NCBI GenBank assembly: GCA_003290165.1
Contig: QNQO01008281.1
Span: 1-64,000, forward strand
Source: Berberis thunbergii
Lineage: Eukaryota; Streptophyta; Magnoliopsida; Ranunculales; Berberidaceae
Length of the DNA stretch: 64,000 bases
Reading direction: 5' to 3'
This document shows positions 23,094-35,155 of the stretch, in pieces. Each line of letters begins with the position of its first letter. The stretch's first letter is position 1. Both the position numbers and the translations under genes were made by a program. Below the pieces are notes generated by a model. The model saw only the letters and a list, made by a program, of their open reading frames with translations. It was not told the DNA's origin and ran no database searches.

Positions 23094-25080
23094 GTTCCTC
23101 AAGTTCTGACTTGACGGAGCGCCAAGCGAACACACAGTCAATCAGCGGCTCTTGGGATTGCACCCAAGACTGCAACCACACCAGGGATGTAAACCCCTCC
23201 TAAGGACATGGAAAAGCTCCCTAGAGGTAAGAAAAATTAAGTTTTCCTCATCATTTTTGGCATAAATTGTTTTTTTTATTTCACAGTTGCAAACAAAATG
23301 AAGGGCGCCTGCAGACAACTAAAATCCTGAAGGATCACACAAACCACTAACGAGCGCATTTTCGTAGCGTGGGATCTTAGTCACCATCGCGGGCAATCGG
23401 TGAGGATTAACAGCTTGTTGATGCACGACGTTGGTGTAATCGTTCAAAACCATTGCCTTATGACATCCCCTTCTTGGAGAGAGAACAAGTCTGAGATGCA
23501 GACCGAAGTGTTGGATGCACTCACAATAAGTTTTATCTATTCATCTCAACCTTTAATAATTAGAATTTTTTCAATTTTTGAATAATGCTTTCTAATATAT
23601 ATTCTTTAAAATTTTAGGTCAACTTTTACTTTGACATGAACGATCCCAACATTCATGAATGTATCACAGATGCATTCGTGGATCAATATAAGGATTGGAA
23701 GTGTGCACTCCATGTGTACTTCAAGACGTTTCCTGACCCCCTATCAAATTGGAACATAGGCCCGATGAGTGGGCGTGGTTGTGCGATCATTTCCAAGCTC
23801 CCAAAATTTTGGTAATCGTTAACATTTTTATTTAATTAAAATAAAAATAAAAATTTATAAATATGTAATAACGCATTTGATAAATATTTTGAATAATTAT
23901 ACAGAGAAAATCTGATGCAAATAAGGCAAACTGGGGTCAAAAGAAAATTCTACATCACCCTGATTCGTTGCCCTTTTATTATAGTGAGGATGAACAATGT
24001 CAAGTACGCGAATTAATATGTTTAATTTTAGTTGTTTTAGTTTTAGTCAATACATTCAATTTTATATTAGTTGGTTTAATATTTTTATAATATTTTGTAA
24101 GGGGGTTCAAAATTCCCAGAAATTGACATGTTCATGAATGTTTATGCCCTATCTGGCAATAAGGTAGTTGTGAAGTTGCAATGCAAGTTTTCTTCATTTG
24201 CATTTTTTGCATGTTAATGCTTTTGTTGTTTTGAAAGTTATTAATTTCTGATGGTGGGAAGGCAGGATGTCTATATGAAGCAAGTGGCCTCGCAACATCC
24301 CTTTGAAACTCCATTGGAGTAGCTCACAATTGACGATCCCGATGCAGGAGTACATATTCTGACGGAGACGTTGGAATCTTTGGGTCCGAGACCCGGAAAG
24401 ATTGTTCCGGGGATTGGAAAAGGTGGAGTTCGTGAGGTCGACACCTCATCTTCAGCTTTGCAGTGGTCAATCAGAATTGTTTCATCGCTACAGTCAAGTA
24501 TGGAGGAATTATATAATGAGCTAAATGCCGCCAAAGCACGTGAGGCTGAGAGGAAGGCTCGAGAGGCGGAGCAGCAAGCCTGAGATACGAAAGTGGAGGC
24601 AGATGAGCATGCCCAAGAGGCAACTAAATGGAGTATGTTATCAGGGGCTCTCCAACAGTTGATGCTTATTTTGTCAAACCACCTGCTACAGTCGATGAAT
24701 CAACAACCACCCCAGCCCTAGAAAATGTTCTGTCGTATTTTTTAATTTGTAATAGATAGAATACAGTTTTAAATTATTAATTTGTAAAGTTAATTGTATT
24801 TAACTAAGTTAACAAAATCGCAATGCATATCAAACCTATGAGCATGAAGGTTCACTTAATAAATATTTCAAATTTAATTAAAATAAAAATTTAATAAAAA
24901 ATATTTCAAAATTATAAAACTTAATTTGAGCTACGAAAACTTTTGTCACCAAAGAATAGATCGAGCAAGCAAGTTTTGAGCGACGAAAGTTGTAACGACG
25001 AATCCTTTTGCAACAATCTTCACTTTCGTCACTCAAGATAATACTAAAACCACAAAGATAATACTTTCATCACTCAAGGA

Positions 25081-25584
25081 CTGGAGGAGAGGAGATTAGA
25101 ATTTTGCAAAATAATGCAACAAAATAAAATTTTATAACATAAAAATACGAAAATCTTGAATTCAAATTTTAATAACCATTTTTCATAAAGTCAACCAAAC
25201 ACCAAGTTTATATAACTGCCATAAACTTTTGCATCGTGCAACCTAAGTGTTAAATGTCAGTACACGAAATTTATTAATAAACATAAAATTGAAAGACAGC
25301 ATAAAGCAAAAAGATACATTGTTTAGTACATTAAACTTGAAGTCGAGAGACATGAAACACTAATCCAAATAGGCAAATCCTAGAATACAGAAAATTCAAT
25401 TACATGGAAACATACAAGAAATAGTGTGTTCTCAACCCATAGGGTCTTTTATCCTCCTCACCCAAGAAAGTTTTGGTAATCGATTTTACTAGGGCTAAGC
25501 ATACAACAGAAATCCTTTGGATCCACTCTTATTTCTGGAAACAGTTTCGCAACAACATTCAATCTGCAAACCGAAAAGGTATGA
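25081..25584. other. 3' flank of the PP2C gene
   Basis: AT-rich DNA between the CACTA remnant and the PP2C stop codon. It presumably holds the 3' untranslated region of the PP2C gene (minus strand). No other gene is seen. Confidence 0.5.
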
Positions 25585-28500
25585 TCAGCAGAACCTCACA
25601 ACTATACAAGAAATGTCATCCTTGCTTTTCCTAGCTAAGGCTTCATTGACTAGATGCATGGCTGCTGCTTTGGGATCCTTTATGTGCTTGATGGAATCCA
25701 CGGCCTCTTCGTTTGACATGACCTGAAACAAGATTCAAAGAAACATCAGTACTACCTTACAATTCACAACACCTACAATCTCTGAACTCTGAACCTTAAG
25801 TGATTTTTCATGCAGTTGTACGGAAAAAAGTATATATTTATAGGCTGTAAAACCTGGGAAATTTATTTCAGGTAAAGAGTCGAAAACCATGAATAAGGCG
25901 TATATCCCTCCTTGCAATTCAAGCCAGACAATCCAAAGTGTTGTTTGAGTGACTTTTGTATATCAACTTGAAACACAAACTAATAAAGTGGTAACTCATC
26001 ATGAAACTGACAAACCAACAAAGTAGAATAGTTTTGTTATTGGGATGACCTTAAATTTTTGTAAGCAACACATGATCAGCTATGGTTGTACCGCCCTTGA
26101 GAATGGATATTGTATTGTACAATTCGTGAAAATATAGCATTGATCAAAACTTCACTACTTAATTAGTTTGTGACATAAGTTAACAGAGAGGAAACTTTGC
26201 TGGTCATTCTCTAGCGCAAAGCTCTATAACATAGTGCAAGGTATCTGAAGAAGAACTTACCACCCACAAACCGTCGCTTGCCAATATGAAGAATTCTGTC
26301 TCCTGGTCTATCATTTCCACTGCAACGTCTGGTACCGAGCTTAGGTGCTCCTTTAAAGTCTTGTCTCCAAAAGCTCTTGCAACTGCTAGCTGTCCATCAA
26401 CTCTTGGGACGTCCCCTGGCACGCAAAAAGATTATGCATGAAAACACAATACTCGAGCAAATAGGATAAGTTATCAAATGATCAACTTGAAGTCTCTAAT
26501 GAAGGAATGAAAACAGTATACAATAATTTCAAGAACTCAGATCAAGTGTTACACATGGATCAAAACTAATAACTTTAAAATGCCATCAGTATAGGTCAAT
26601 CAGCTGCATACATATCAGCAGTTATGCATGAAGAACATGTTGGATGGAAGGGAGGTAATGCCAAAGTATTGAAAGGATAACTAGCTGCAGTGAAAAGCAT
26701 ACTCCGTTCAAATAGGTCTGGATTTAACATAAGCATATACCTGGGAAGCTAATAACAAACCCTCCTCTGCTTTCAATACTGGTTTGCTCCTTGCTTGGCT
26801 CATGATCGACTGATAATTGTTTGGCCATACCATTCTTGCAGATAACAGCACGAGAATCTCCAACATTTGCCACTACCAACTTCTGACCATTAATTAGTAT
26901 TGCAGTTACCGCAGTTGAACCTCCTTTACCCAAATCATTCGCTTTCTCCAAAATCGTTGTATCAGTTATGCGGTAGGCTCTTGTAATTGCCTTCTCCGTT
27001 TCAGTCCAGAAATCAGGCTGTTGCAGGAAATGAGCATAGAATGAGATATAGAATGATAAGAGTCTCCAAAATTGTTAACTTTTATCATGTTGAGGCAAAC
27101 ACGTAAAATAAAATTACCTCCTGTAGTATATTTTCAAACAGATGAGAGCACAAGTAATCAGGAACCTCGCGACTTAGGTGACCATCAAATATTGCAAATA
27201 AACCCAACTCATTGTCATCTACTTGTTTGTAGCGTGCGACGACATAGTCTTCCATGGCATGGCCTGCTTTTCCCTCGACCAAGTGAAAACCATGAGTGAC
27301 TTTCCTTGCTGATAACTTGCCCTGTCCTTCTGGGTCCGACGCCGATGTTTGCATCATATTTTCCCCGTCTTTTGTCTCCAACTCCGATGTATCAAAACAA
27401 GCAGCCTTAGCCTGCATGGAGCGAATGCATATTAAAAAATATAATAATAAATAAAAATATAAAAAAATCATTTACAATAAAAAAATTCCTCAAAGCATGA
27501 TAAAAAAAAAATTGCTAAAAATAGAGCGTTCACTCAAATACAAGGGGCATTAGTAGTAGTGAAGGGGTACTCCTATAGAACTAGAGGATTGACCATGGTG
27601 AGTTCTTCTAACCACCCATGACACACATATATATCAGGACATTGATAAAAGGCAAAGAAATCAAATTTACAGGACATCACACACGTGCGTAAAGGTAACT
27701 ACACCATCTCTCGATGATTTGGAGAAAGTCATTTACATAGAAAAAATGGGGGTTTCCAGGAGCTTAGCAACAAATACTGTAGATTCAAAGCTTCTTTTAT
27801 TGTACTCAAACCAATCTTGAGGGAAGTGCAGCTAGCAATTTCCCTCTTAAACGGTTCAAATGGATGACAATTCTTTAAATTGTATTTTGTTTCTGTAGGT
27901 TTTATAGGATCCCTCCTTCAAAATTATATACGAGGAAGATCTCATCTGGCTTAACTAGTTGCACCAAACAAAGATTAAAAAATAAAAAATAAGTCCTTCC
28001 TAAAAAAACCCAAAAAAGATCTACCCCTTACTCCAGCTTCAGGTCAGCCAACCAACAGTTCTAATTCATTCTTCTTTTTATGTAAACTTTCTTAGTTCCT
28101 TCTTGTTCTACTAGGGTATAAATAGAATGCAAAATGTATGTCGCTATGGATATATACTACGCGAAAAAAACATCTAGGCAAAAAATTTCACACACCTGAT
28201 TCTGGCATTCAGACAAAGCACCCAAAGCCTGGCCCCGGGCACTGACACGATCTATCTACAATTCTATTGAAGGGCTCCAATCTAAGTGAGAAGCTAATGA
28301 GTCCCAAAAAGGTATAAGACAATTACTTATAGATGAGTCTTCAGGGGCAATGGTAGTCTAGTTGAATGGTTAAGGTTGTGGCCTTAACCCTCGTGTCTTG
28401 GGTTCTATGCAAATGGTAGTCTGGTTGAATGGTTAAGGTTGTGATGGTTCAACTCTCATGTCTTGGGTTCTATGCAAATGGTAGAAAACAATTCAATAAA

Positions 28501-29694
28501 AATTATGCAAGAGCTGGACCAATTAAATATTTAGGTACAAATAGGCAAGCATGCATATTTTATACCAAATAAGTACATAGTAATTTTTTTTTAATAGAAC
28601 ATCTATATGGGAAAGCAAACAGTCTTTTTTTCTCCCTGCCACCACCAGCAATGTTTGAAACTTGGACTTGTGATACCATCAAGTTTTTTTTTCAAACAAT
28701 TGAGACACCAAATAATCACAATATGATTTTCACTCGTCCTATATGATCCCTATGTTTCAAAACTGAAAATCGGGTGTTGAAACGCTTAGTTCAACACATC
28801 CTGTCAGTGAGAGTAGTATTTTCTTCCATGGTGTTGATCAAAATTGGGATAAATACCAACTTCAACAAGGCTACTACTATGTATGAGGTTTCAGGGTTTG
28901 TTATTATCATTTTTTTATTTATGTATTTATTTCATTTATTGAAGCACGCGTAAATAACTTCATTAGCCGCCATGTGAAGAAAACTTAGCAAATATTTCAG
29001 ACTATTTATTTGGTTATGTTTGGTTTGAATTGAAAGAAGGAAAAAGCAATGCATAAAGAGAAGTCGCATTCAGGTTCTTATGTCCACAAATATAAACAAA
29101 AAACACACTTCAACCTCAAATTCTGACTTTTTTCCCTCATTTCTTGTCTTGTTTCCCCTCCTTTTCCACTGGGTTTTCTAATGTTCTTCTCTACCAAATC
29201 ATATCATGATCTGCTAGTATCTCGATTTTTCGTCCCTCAAACACACCATTAATCATTATCAGATGAACAAATGCAACATAAAAAATTTCAACAAAAAAAA
29301 AAAAACCATTTTGTTTTCAGTCTCATCTTTTCAGATCTTATATATCAATCTCAAACTCCAAAGTCTTTCACATTTTTTTTCCAAGATACTAATACCCATA
29401 TAATATTAATGAAGATATGTTCAAGTTCAATATCTCTCCATTTCAAGCCAATCTTAGAACATTAAACACACACATTTTTTTTCCTTGCGAACAATAATTC
29501 ATGAATGGAAAACAATAAATGAACAAGAGAACAAAAACATCGATTACAGAAAACCTACAGAAAACAATAAATGAACAAGAGAACAAAAACATCGATTACA
29601 GAAAACCTACAGAGAACGAACAAATCACAAACAAGCTAAAGAGAGGAGGGAAGGTAGATACCTTAATCTTGTGGAGTATTTCTTTTCCTGTCAT
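25585..29694 (-). CDS. protein phosphatase 2C, clade F type, complete, five exons
   Basis: Exons on the minus strand are 29662-29694, 27118-27411, 26741-27017, 26261-26415 and 25585-25722. All introns are GT-AG and the phases add up to 897 nt, 298 residues plus stop. The start MTGKEILHKIK is the usual start of this plant subgroup. Catalytic motifs in order are MEDY (64-67), FDGH (86-89), GKGGSTAVTA (139-148), VANVGDSRAV (158-167), DHEPSKE, SRGGFV, VDGQLAVARAFGD (207-219), ASDGLW (247-252) and DDISCIVV (288-295). The metal-binding acidic residues (Asp87, Asp249, Asp289 and Glu65/Asp66) are present. It is a Mn/Mg-dependent Ser/Thr phosphatase without signal peptide or membrane segment, probably cytosolic or nuclear. 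Intron 1 is 2.25 kb, with the short exon 1 isolated upstream. No frameshifts are seen, so it is likely functional. Confidence 0.93.
28345..28480 (+). repeat. duplicated tRNA/SINE-head-like sequence
   Basis: Two tandem copies, about 71 bp apart, of GGTAGTCTAGTTGAATGGTT, then AAGGTTGTG and TGTCTTGGGTTCTATGCAAA. The first part resembles a tRNA A-box region and GGTTCTATGC a weakened B-box, similar to the heads of the SINEs elsewhere in the window. No tail or target duplication is visible. Confidence 0.45.
29508..29611. repeat. tandem duplication, two near-identical 52-bp units
   Basis: Units 29508-29559 and 29560-29611 both read GAAAACAATAAATGAACAAG, then AGAACAAAAACATCGATTAC and AGAAAACCTACA, with no differences that I can see. 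The identity implies a recent duplication. It lies in PP2C intron 1, about 50 bp downstream of exon 1. Confidence 0.9.
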
Positions 29695-29789
29695 GGATGG
29701 TTTTTTGCAACTATGAATCTTGATGCAACGATAAGTACGGGAAACGAGGGGGTGGAGAGAGAAAGATGGAGGGAGTGACATGTGTCTGT

Positions 29790-29818
29790 ACACGTGGAAG
29801 AAAATTAGACACGTGGCG
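29790..29818 (-). promoter_or_regulatory. two ABRE/G-box motifs upstream of the PP2C gene
   Basis: CACGTG cores occur at 29791-29796 (context TACACGTGGAAG) and 29810-29815 (context GACACGTGGCGCG), about 97 and 116 bp upstream of the PP2C ATG. ACACGTGG(C) is the ABA-response element bound by ABF/AREB bZIP factors, and paired copies are the functional arrangement in known ABA promoters. The motif is palindromic at its core, so strand is nominal. They could also fall in the 5' untranslated region. Confidence 0.5.
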
Positions 29819-29829
29819 CGCATCGCTTA

Positions 29830-31165
29830 ATGTTCATTTTGCATCGCACTGTACAACTGTCGACTCCACCTCTTCTCTCCTCTCTCCTTCCTTTTCTTTT
29901 CGCTTATTTTTATTTTTTTTTCTAGCTCTTCTCCTTTCTTCCTCTTTTTTGGGTCCCTCCTTTTCTCCTGTCATCTTATTCTCTATTTTTTTTCTTTTTC
30001 CCCCTCGAGCAGGTTCCTATAAGTGGAGAACCCTTGCGCAGAGGCATGTGCGAGAGGAAGATCGAAAGAGGAAGACGATGGGGGAATTTTGGAGTTGAGA
30101 TGGAAGAAGTGAAACATTATTCTAAGAGGGATGATTTAGAATAAAAGAGAGATCGAAAGAGGAAGATGATGGGGGAATTTGATTTTCAGATCAAGTTATA
30201 ATTGTAGCGATTAAGAAGAAAAAAGAGACGTGAGTTATTAAAAAGGGATAAGAATTGCCATGACAACTTAACGATTGGAGTTGGGCGAATGGTACCATTT
30301 GGTCTTGAATTCGAACTCAGCTATAAAAACTGTGCTCGCCTTTATAATAAGAAGTAGAAGAATCGTTGATTTGTAGAAGATAGGAAATAGGCAAGTGTCT
30401 ATATAAGTCTTCTTTGTGACCAGTGAAAAATAACTCAATTAGAGCGACTTGCAGCTTGGGGCTCTATTCTTTGCAAATATTAATATTTATTGGTACGTAT
30501 TGGGTTGTTTTTCTTATTGGGGATGTCTTAAGGTTACTAGATTGTATGATTTTTATAGGGACATGGTTGATGAATCAGGGAGAAATTTTGTCAAAGTTAG
30601 AGAGTTTGTGTGACTAAAGAGAAACAGGGAACGATTGGAAATAACAAAAAGGATTGTTTGTGAAGGAGATGATGAGAAGATGGAGAAAAGCAAATAGAGA
30701 AGAAAATAATAGAATTCTCTAATTTGTACAAAAATAATAATAATAATAAGACAACTTTTATTCTCTTTTTCGTACAAATTAAAAAAATGGAGTGAAGAGG
30801 AGACAATGAGAGAGAAAAAAAAAGTAAAAACAGAAGTTGATATGCGTACTCATGTGTGCATGTTCGATTGATGTGTCCGTGTTTAAACGCATGTGGGATC
30901 GAGCTTAGATTGGTTCTTGATATTTTTATTGTGGCTTGTGATGTGGTATTTGTATGCACGTGTACACATTTTGCATGTTCGGTGCTTTGGATATTTTGCA
31001 TTAGTTTTACAGAAACTTGATCTTTCGCTTTCAAATCTGTGAGTATTTATTACTTTTTTTTTATTTTTTTATTTTAAGTATTTATTTGCAAATAAAAATC
31101 ATATTGAAACACGTTTTAGGAATTATAGTACTATGTTTAATATACTATTGCTGAATTTTTTTATA
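29830..31165. other. PP2C upstream region, no recognised gene
   Basis: Pyrimidine-rich tract at 29860-30005, then purine-rich sequence. A short phrase (GAAAGAGGAAGA-GATGGGGG, then AATTT) occurs twice, at about 30062 and 30155. A TATATAAG sits at about 30400. No homologous coding sequence is seen on either strand. Confidence 0.45.
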
Positions 31166-31173
31166 GATGTGGA

Positions 31174-31967
31174 CAGGGGCGGATTTAGGATTACAAACAA
31201 ATGGGGGCAATTAACACAACTATTTTACTATACAATTAGACAAATATACATGGCATATTTAATTCAACTATAGCTAGCAAATGAAGAACTTACCTTTTTG
31301 AACTGGAGAAAACAGAATTAAGCATGGTGGTATAAGATGAGAGTTGGCGAGAAACATACATCTGCTTTCTTTCTAACTTTTTGGCGTTGAGACAAACATA
31401 ATAGTACAATCTAAGTCTAAGTAGTAATAGCAACAGTAGCCTAGGTAGTATATATTCTCTGGACTAGATTGGATAGAGAGTTTTCTCCTTTTGGGCTAGC
31501 TCAAACGAAGCAGACAACACAACAACTTTTGAAATCTTAAATTTATAATTGTTTAATCTAAAATAAATAGATTGAAATAAATAAAAAAATCTTTGAAATG
31601 TATAATTTCCCTTTTCCCAATCCCCAACTCAATTAATGGTGGGAATTAAAATAGAAATAAATTAAAAAAATAAAAGAAAAAGAGAGATGGTGGGTGAATA
31701 GATAGGAATTAGAAAATGAGAGAGAGATTAAATAAAGGAGAAAGAGGTGGAGTAAGATTGGGATTGGTGAGTGTGGAGTTAAAAAATAGAAAACAATACC
31801 CTTTATTATAAAATGATATGGAGGTAATAGTCAAAATTGTATATAAAGAGGGGCAATCAAAAAATTTAAAGGGGAGCAAGATAAAACATACAAGTGACTT
31901 AATGAGATTTTAAAAAAATATAAGGGGGTCAATTGACCCCCTTATCCAACACATACATCCGCCACTG
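31174..31967. mobile_element. non-autonomous hAT element with CAGGGGCGGA ends, copy 1
   Basis: Begins CAGGGGCGGATTTAGGATTA and ends ATACATCCGCCACTG, an imperfect inverted terminal repeat. The 8-bp flanks match at 7 of 8 bases (GATGTGGA at 31166-31173, GAAGTGGA at 31968-31975). The interior is AT-rich and has no transposase. A short palindrome (GGGGGTCAATTGACCCCC) lies near the right end. A related copy is at 45116-46036. Confidence 0.8.
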
Positions 31968-31975
31968 GAAGTGGA

Positions 31976-34900
31976 GTGAACAATATGCTGGGAACTAAAC
32001 CATTGAAATAATTTATTATGTGGATATTAGGTGAAAATTTTATGAATACATAGTATTAAAACATTTTTACTGAAAATAGCTACATGATAAATTGTGATAA
32101 CCTATACAAATTGTAAATTTTGTTACATGCTCACCTTAGAGGTGAAGTTGTTGTTAGTTACATTAGAATTAATTTGTGAAAATTCATCATTTGATGAGAT
32201 GAACTTGGGCATTGATATTGTTATATGCACTATTATATTATGACTTTCATTTTGCAAAGGAATATGAATCCTTGTTGATTGAGTTTGATCCCGAATTGTT
32301 TACAAAAACTTTATTTATGAAAATGCCAGTTTTTCCAAAAGAATTGGTAGATTTATTTATGACTGACATTGTGTCGCCGTATAAAATTTTTGAGATTTAG
32401 TTGATTTTTGTGCACTTTTCCACAACTCCATAAAAAATGTGAAAATAAATATAAAAAATTGAAAAAAATACGATTTTAGTATACAGACTTGTTTGTATAC
32501 TTAGTATATGATTTTAATATGCATACTGGGTACACAGTTTCATGTGAGTTCGAATGTCCGTATAAAGATATGTTAGCCAATAACGAAAACATAAAGTTTA
32601 CACTACTGTGAAATCTATATTAATTCATTTGTTAGTATATATGCATAACTAGTGTATGCCCCGTGCCGTTGGCACTTCATATAATTTTATTTTTGCCAAA
32701 TATTTTGTACTAAACACCCCTTTCAGTATCCTCATTTTGGCTATGAATCAGTATTGAAGTGTAAGCTTATTTTAAGGTAAAAATCTATATTATAAATTTT
32801 AGAGTTAGACTCGGTCAAATTTGAATCAGTTGGGGAAAAAAAATTTAATGCCAAGAATGAGTTCTCCCCCAATCTCGCCAAAATATGAAGTTTAGAGATT
32901 TTGTTTAAATGTGCATTAAGATGTCTGTCTCATTGCTTTGAAAAATATTAAAAACGTGAAATACTTTATATGTTTTTTAATTATAGAATATATTTTTTTA
33001 AAATTTTAGCGCGCGTATTGATCATTGATTTTGTTGGAAAGTTATTAAAAAATGCATTTCAACGATATTAACTTTACCAAAATTCGATAATGATGTAGAT
33101 AGTTTTGATAGTTTTCATTTTGCTAAAAGCAAAACACAATGTTTTATCTTTTCGCTACATGTACATTCCACCAATTTTTTTTCAAAAGTTTTTCATTATT
33201 TTTGCCCCTCTACTTGTTTTATATTTACAAATACGCCATCATGGGAAATGAATCTCAACCCTCAAATTCAATACATTTCCCAACTTTTAATCTTAACCAT
33301 CTTTTATCTTTAATTTTTTCTATTTGACTTTGTCTTAGTCAACAATGAATAGTAAAACACTACTCTGAATTGTAATATAGATTGCTTTGAAGAAAAAACT
33401 AAATGCTAATTCGATCATTGAATGAAAACTACATGCCCATAATGGTACATAGTGACTATGATATGTATTTTGTTGAAAGTAAATCACTCACATTAATATT
33501 GAAATACAAACAAAAAATTGTACTTATGATGGAAACGGGTAAATTTAGAAATTTTATCTATTTCTTTTAACAATTTCATGCAGGATAGTAAGTTTACTAG
33601 CAGGTCAGACTAATTACCATGGTCAACCTTCACAGTGTAAGCGTACGTAAAATAAATGTTCACTTTAAGTATGATAGAGGTTATTAATATGACTTGTCTC
33701 GTTGATAAACTACATGTTTTTGATTTGTTGTTTTCTTGTGTATGTAATTTATGTATCTTATTTTATTTATTAAAATTGATGATTACTCATACTAGCTACC
33801 TTGCTGACCCAAATGAGTTTTTGCTTCTTGTGTATGTTATTACTGGAACATAGCCAATCAGCCTTTATCATATTAGTGAGTACTTGGGGGTGGCAGTGTA
33901 AGAGTTTTCTTTTGTGGGCGATCATCGTCAAAAATTTTCAGGGTCAAGCGTTTTTTCCTTCAATAAATGTTATATTTGTTGTATTTGAACTTTGTTATTT
34001 TCCTTGTTGATTTTTTCCTTCAATAAACGTAACAAGTGATACAGTAATAATATCGAGACCCAAATAATTTTTTATTAGATATTGGAATAAAATGACCCAA
34101 TTATAGTTTGCAGACCCGACCCTGAGCATGTCCTAGAGGATCGACCGCACAATGCCCTCGAATCCAAAGGGCCATAATTAACTTTTTATATTTATTCATA
34201 TGTTAAATTAATTTGTGCTTAAAATTATCTAAATGTTGTTGTTTACTTCAAAGATTATCGTTCTAATCTTTTTAGACAAGGTCATATGTTTGAGTTACTA
34301 CAAAGTGTCTCAAACTCAATTATTTTTAATAAACACATTATGCGTTGAAATATATAGTTTTTCTTTGTACGTAAAAAATGACCCCAAAATTCGAAGTGCA
34401 CCAAAACTCAATTTCTTTTAGTAAACGCATATGTATACATCAAATAAAATATGTAATTTTCATTTCCCTGAGTTTCATTTACTTAAAAGGTCCCTACTAA
34501 ATGAAAATAATTTGTTATTAATTTATTTGAGTTGAAATTTTGAGAAAATAAAGACCCACATCCGGAACAATGTGTAAGTTTCAGTTCGTTTTGACATATG
34601 TGCCTTGAGATCTGCGCTAAGTGGGATAAAGATAATGTATCTATTATATCACAAAATGACCGAGCACCCACCTTAGCGAGACACAAGCTAGTTGTAGGCC
34701 AAATAACTTCCATTGTCCAAGACCACTCAAAAGGGTGATTTTTAAACATTCACAGATACCATCATCCAGATTTTAATGGTGGGAACCTAAACAATTATCT
34801 CGAGAAACAATGTGGAAATAAACTGATATTTTCACACGGCGTTTTTATTGTTAATCCGCAATTTTCATAAAAAAATTCAACTCAAAACAAATTAATAAAC

Positions 34901-35147
34901 ATTTTTATTTAGATACGGTTCTTTCAGCTAAATGAAACTTAAGTAGGTCTTAAACTATAATTAAAAGCCCAAATTAGTCCTTTTAGCTCAATGCCCAAAG
35001 TTGTATTACTATAAAAAGGATATAATTACAAAAAAATAATTTCAAACACTACCAAATTCGAATCTTTAATGCCGGTGAATTGCAAGCTACAAATGAAATC
35101 ATTGAAGAATTCGACAACTTCACCATACTAATACAATTCGGCAAGTT
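31976..35147. other. stretch without a recognisable gene
   Basis: AT-rich. Around 32650-32690 GTGTATGCCCCGTGCCGTTG, and around 34095-34165 CCTGAGCATGTCCTAGAGGA with CCCTCGAATCCAAAGGGCC, resemble common dispersed plant repeats, but no ends or duplications were found. Open frames are short and hydrophobic or low in complexity. Confidence 0.4.
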
Positions 35148-35155
35148 GTGAAGTA

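Larger units (their letters stand above)
17518..24721 (+). pseudogene. CACTA accessory gene, Transposase_24 / TNPA-like, split by a gypsy insertion
   Basis: The 5' part starts at ATG 17518 and reads Pro/Ala-rich residues up to the gypsy LTR at 17604. Coding resumes after 23093. Typical family blocks follow: GRIFVAWD-like RIFVAWDLSHHRGQSVRINS, SWRENKSEMQ, DAFVDQYKDWKCALH, DANKANWGQKKILHH, EIDMFMNVYALSGNK, then an alanine/glutamate coiled coil (LNAAKAREAERKAREAEQQA) and a stop at 24719-24721. Intron-like AT-rich gaps separate the blocks. Stops after ETPLE and EQQA and the LTR insertion make it nonfunctional. This family binds transposon subterminal repeats. The gene family is recognised from motif order only. 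Confidence 0.7.
15340..25080 (+). mobile_element. decayed CACTA (En/Spm) DNA transposon, interrupted by a gypsy element
   Basis: Both ends hold clusters of the motif GCGAC(G/A)AAA in both orientations. They lie at the left near 15372, 15432, 15464, 15497 and 15602, and at the right near 24987, 25000 and 25030, as in CACTA subterminal regions. Between them lie remnants of both genes expected in this superfamily, in the usual order: a TNPD-like transposase piece (16148-16640) and a Transposase_24/TNPA-like gene (17518-24721). The CACTA termini themselves are not recognisable, so the borders are approximate. A gypsy retrotransposon (17604-23093) lies within the second gene. Confidence 0.7.
27412..29661 (-). 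other. first intron of the PP2C gene
   Basis: A 2.25-kb intron separating the 11-codon first exon from the rest. It contains two SINE-head-like duplicates (28345-28480) and a 52-bp tandem duplication near its 5' end. No other coding sequence is recognised. Confidence 0.8.
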
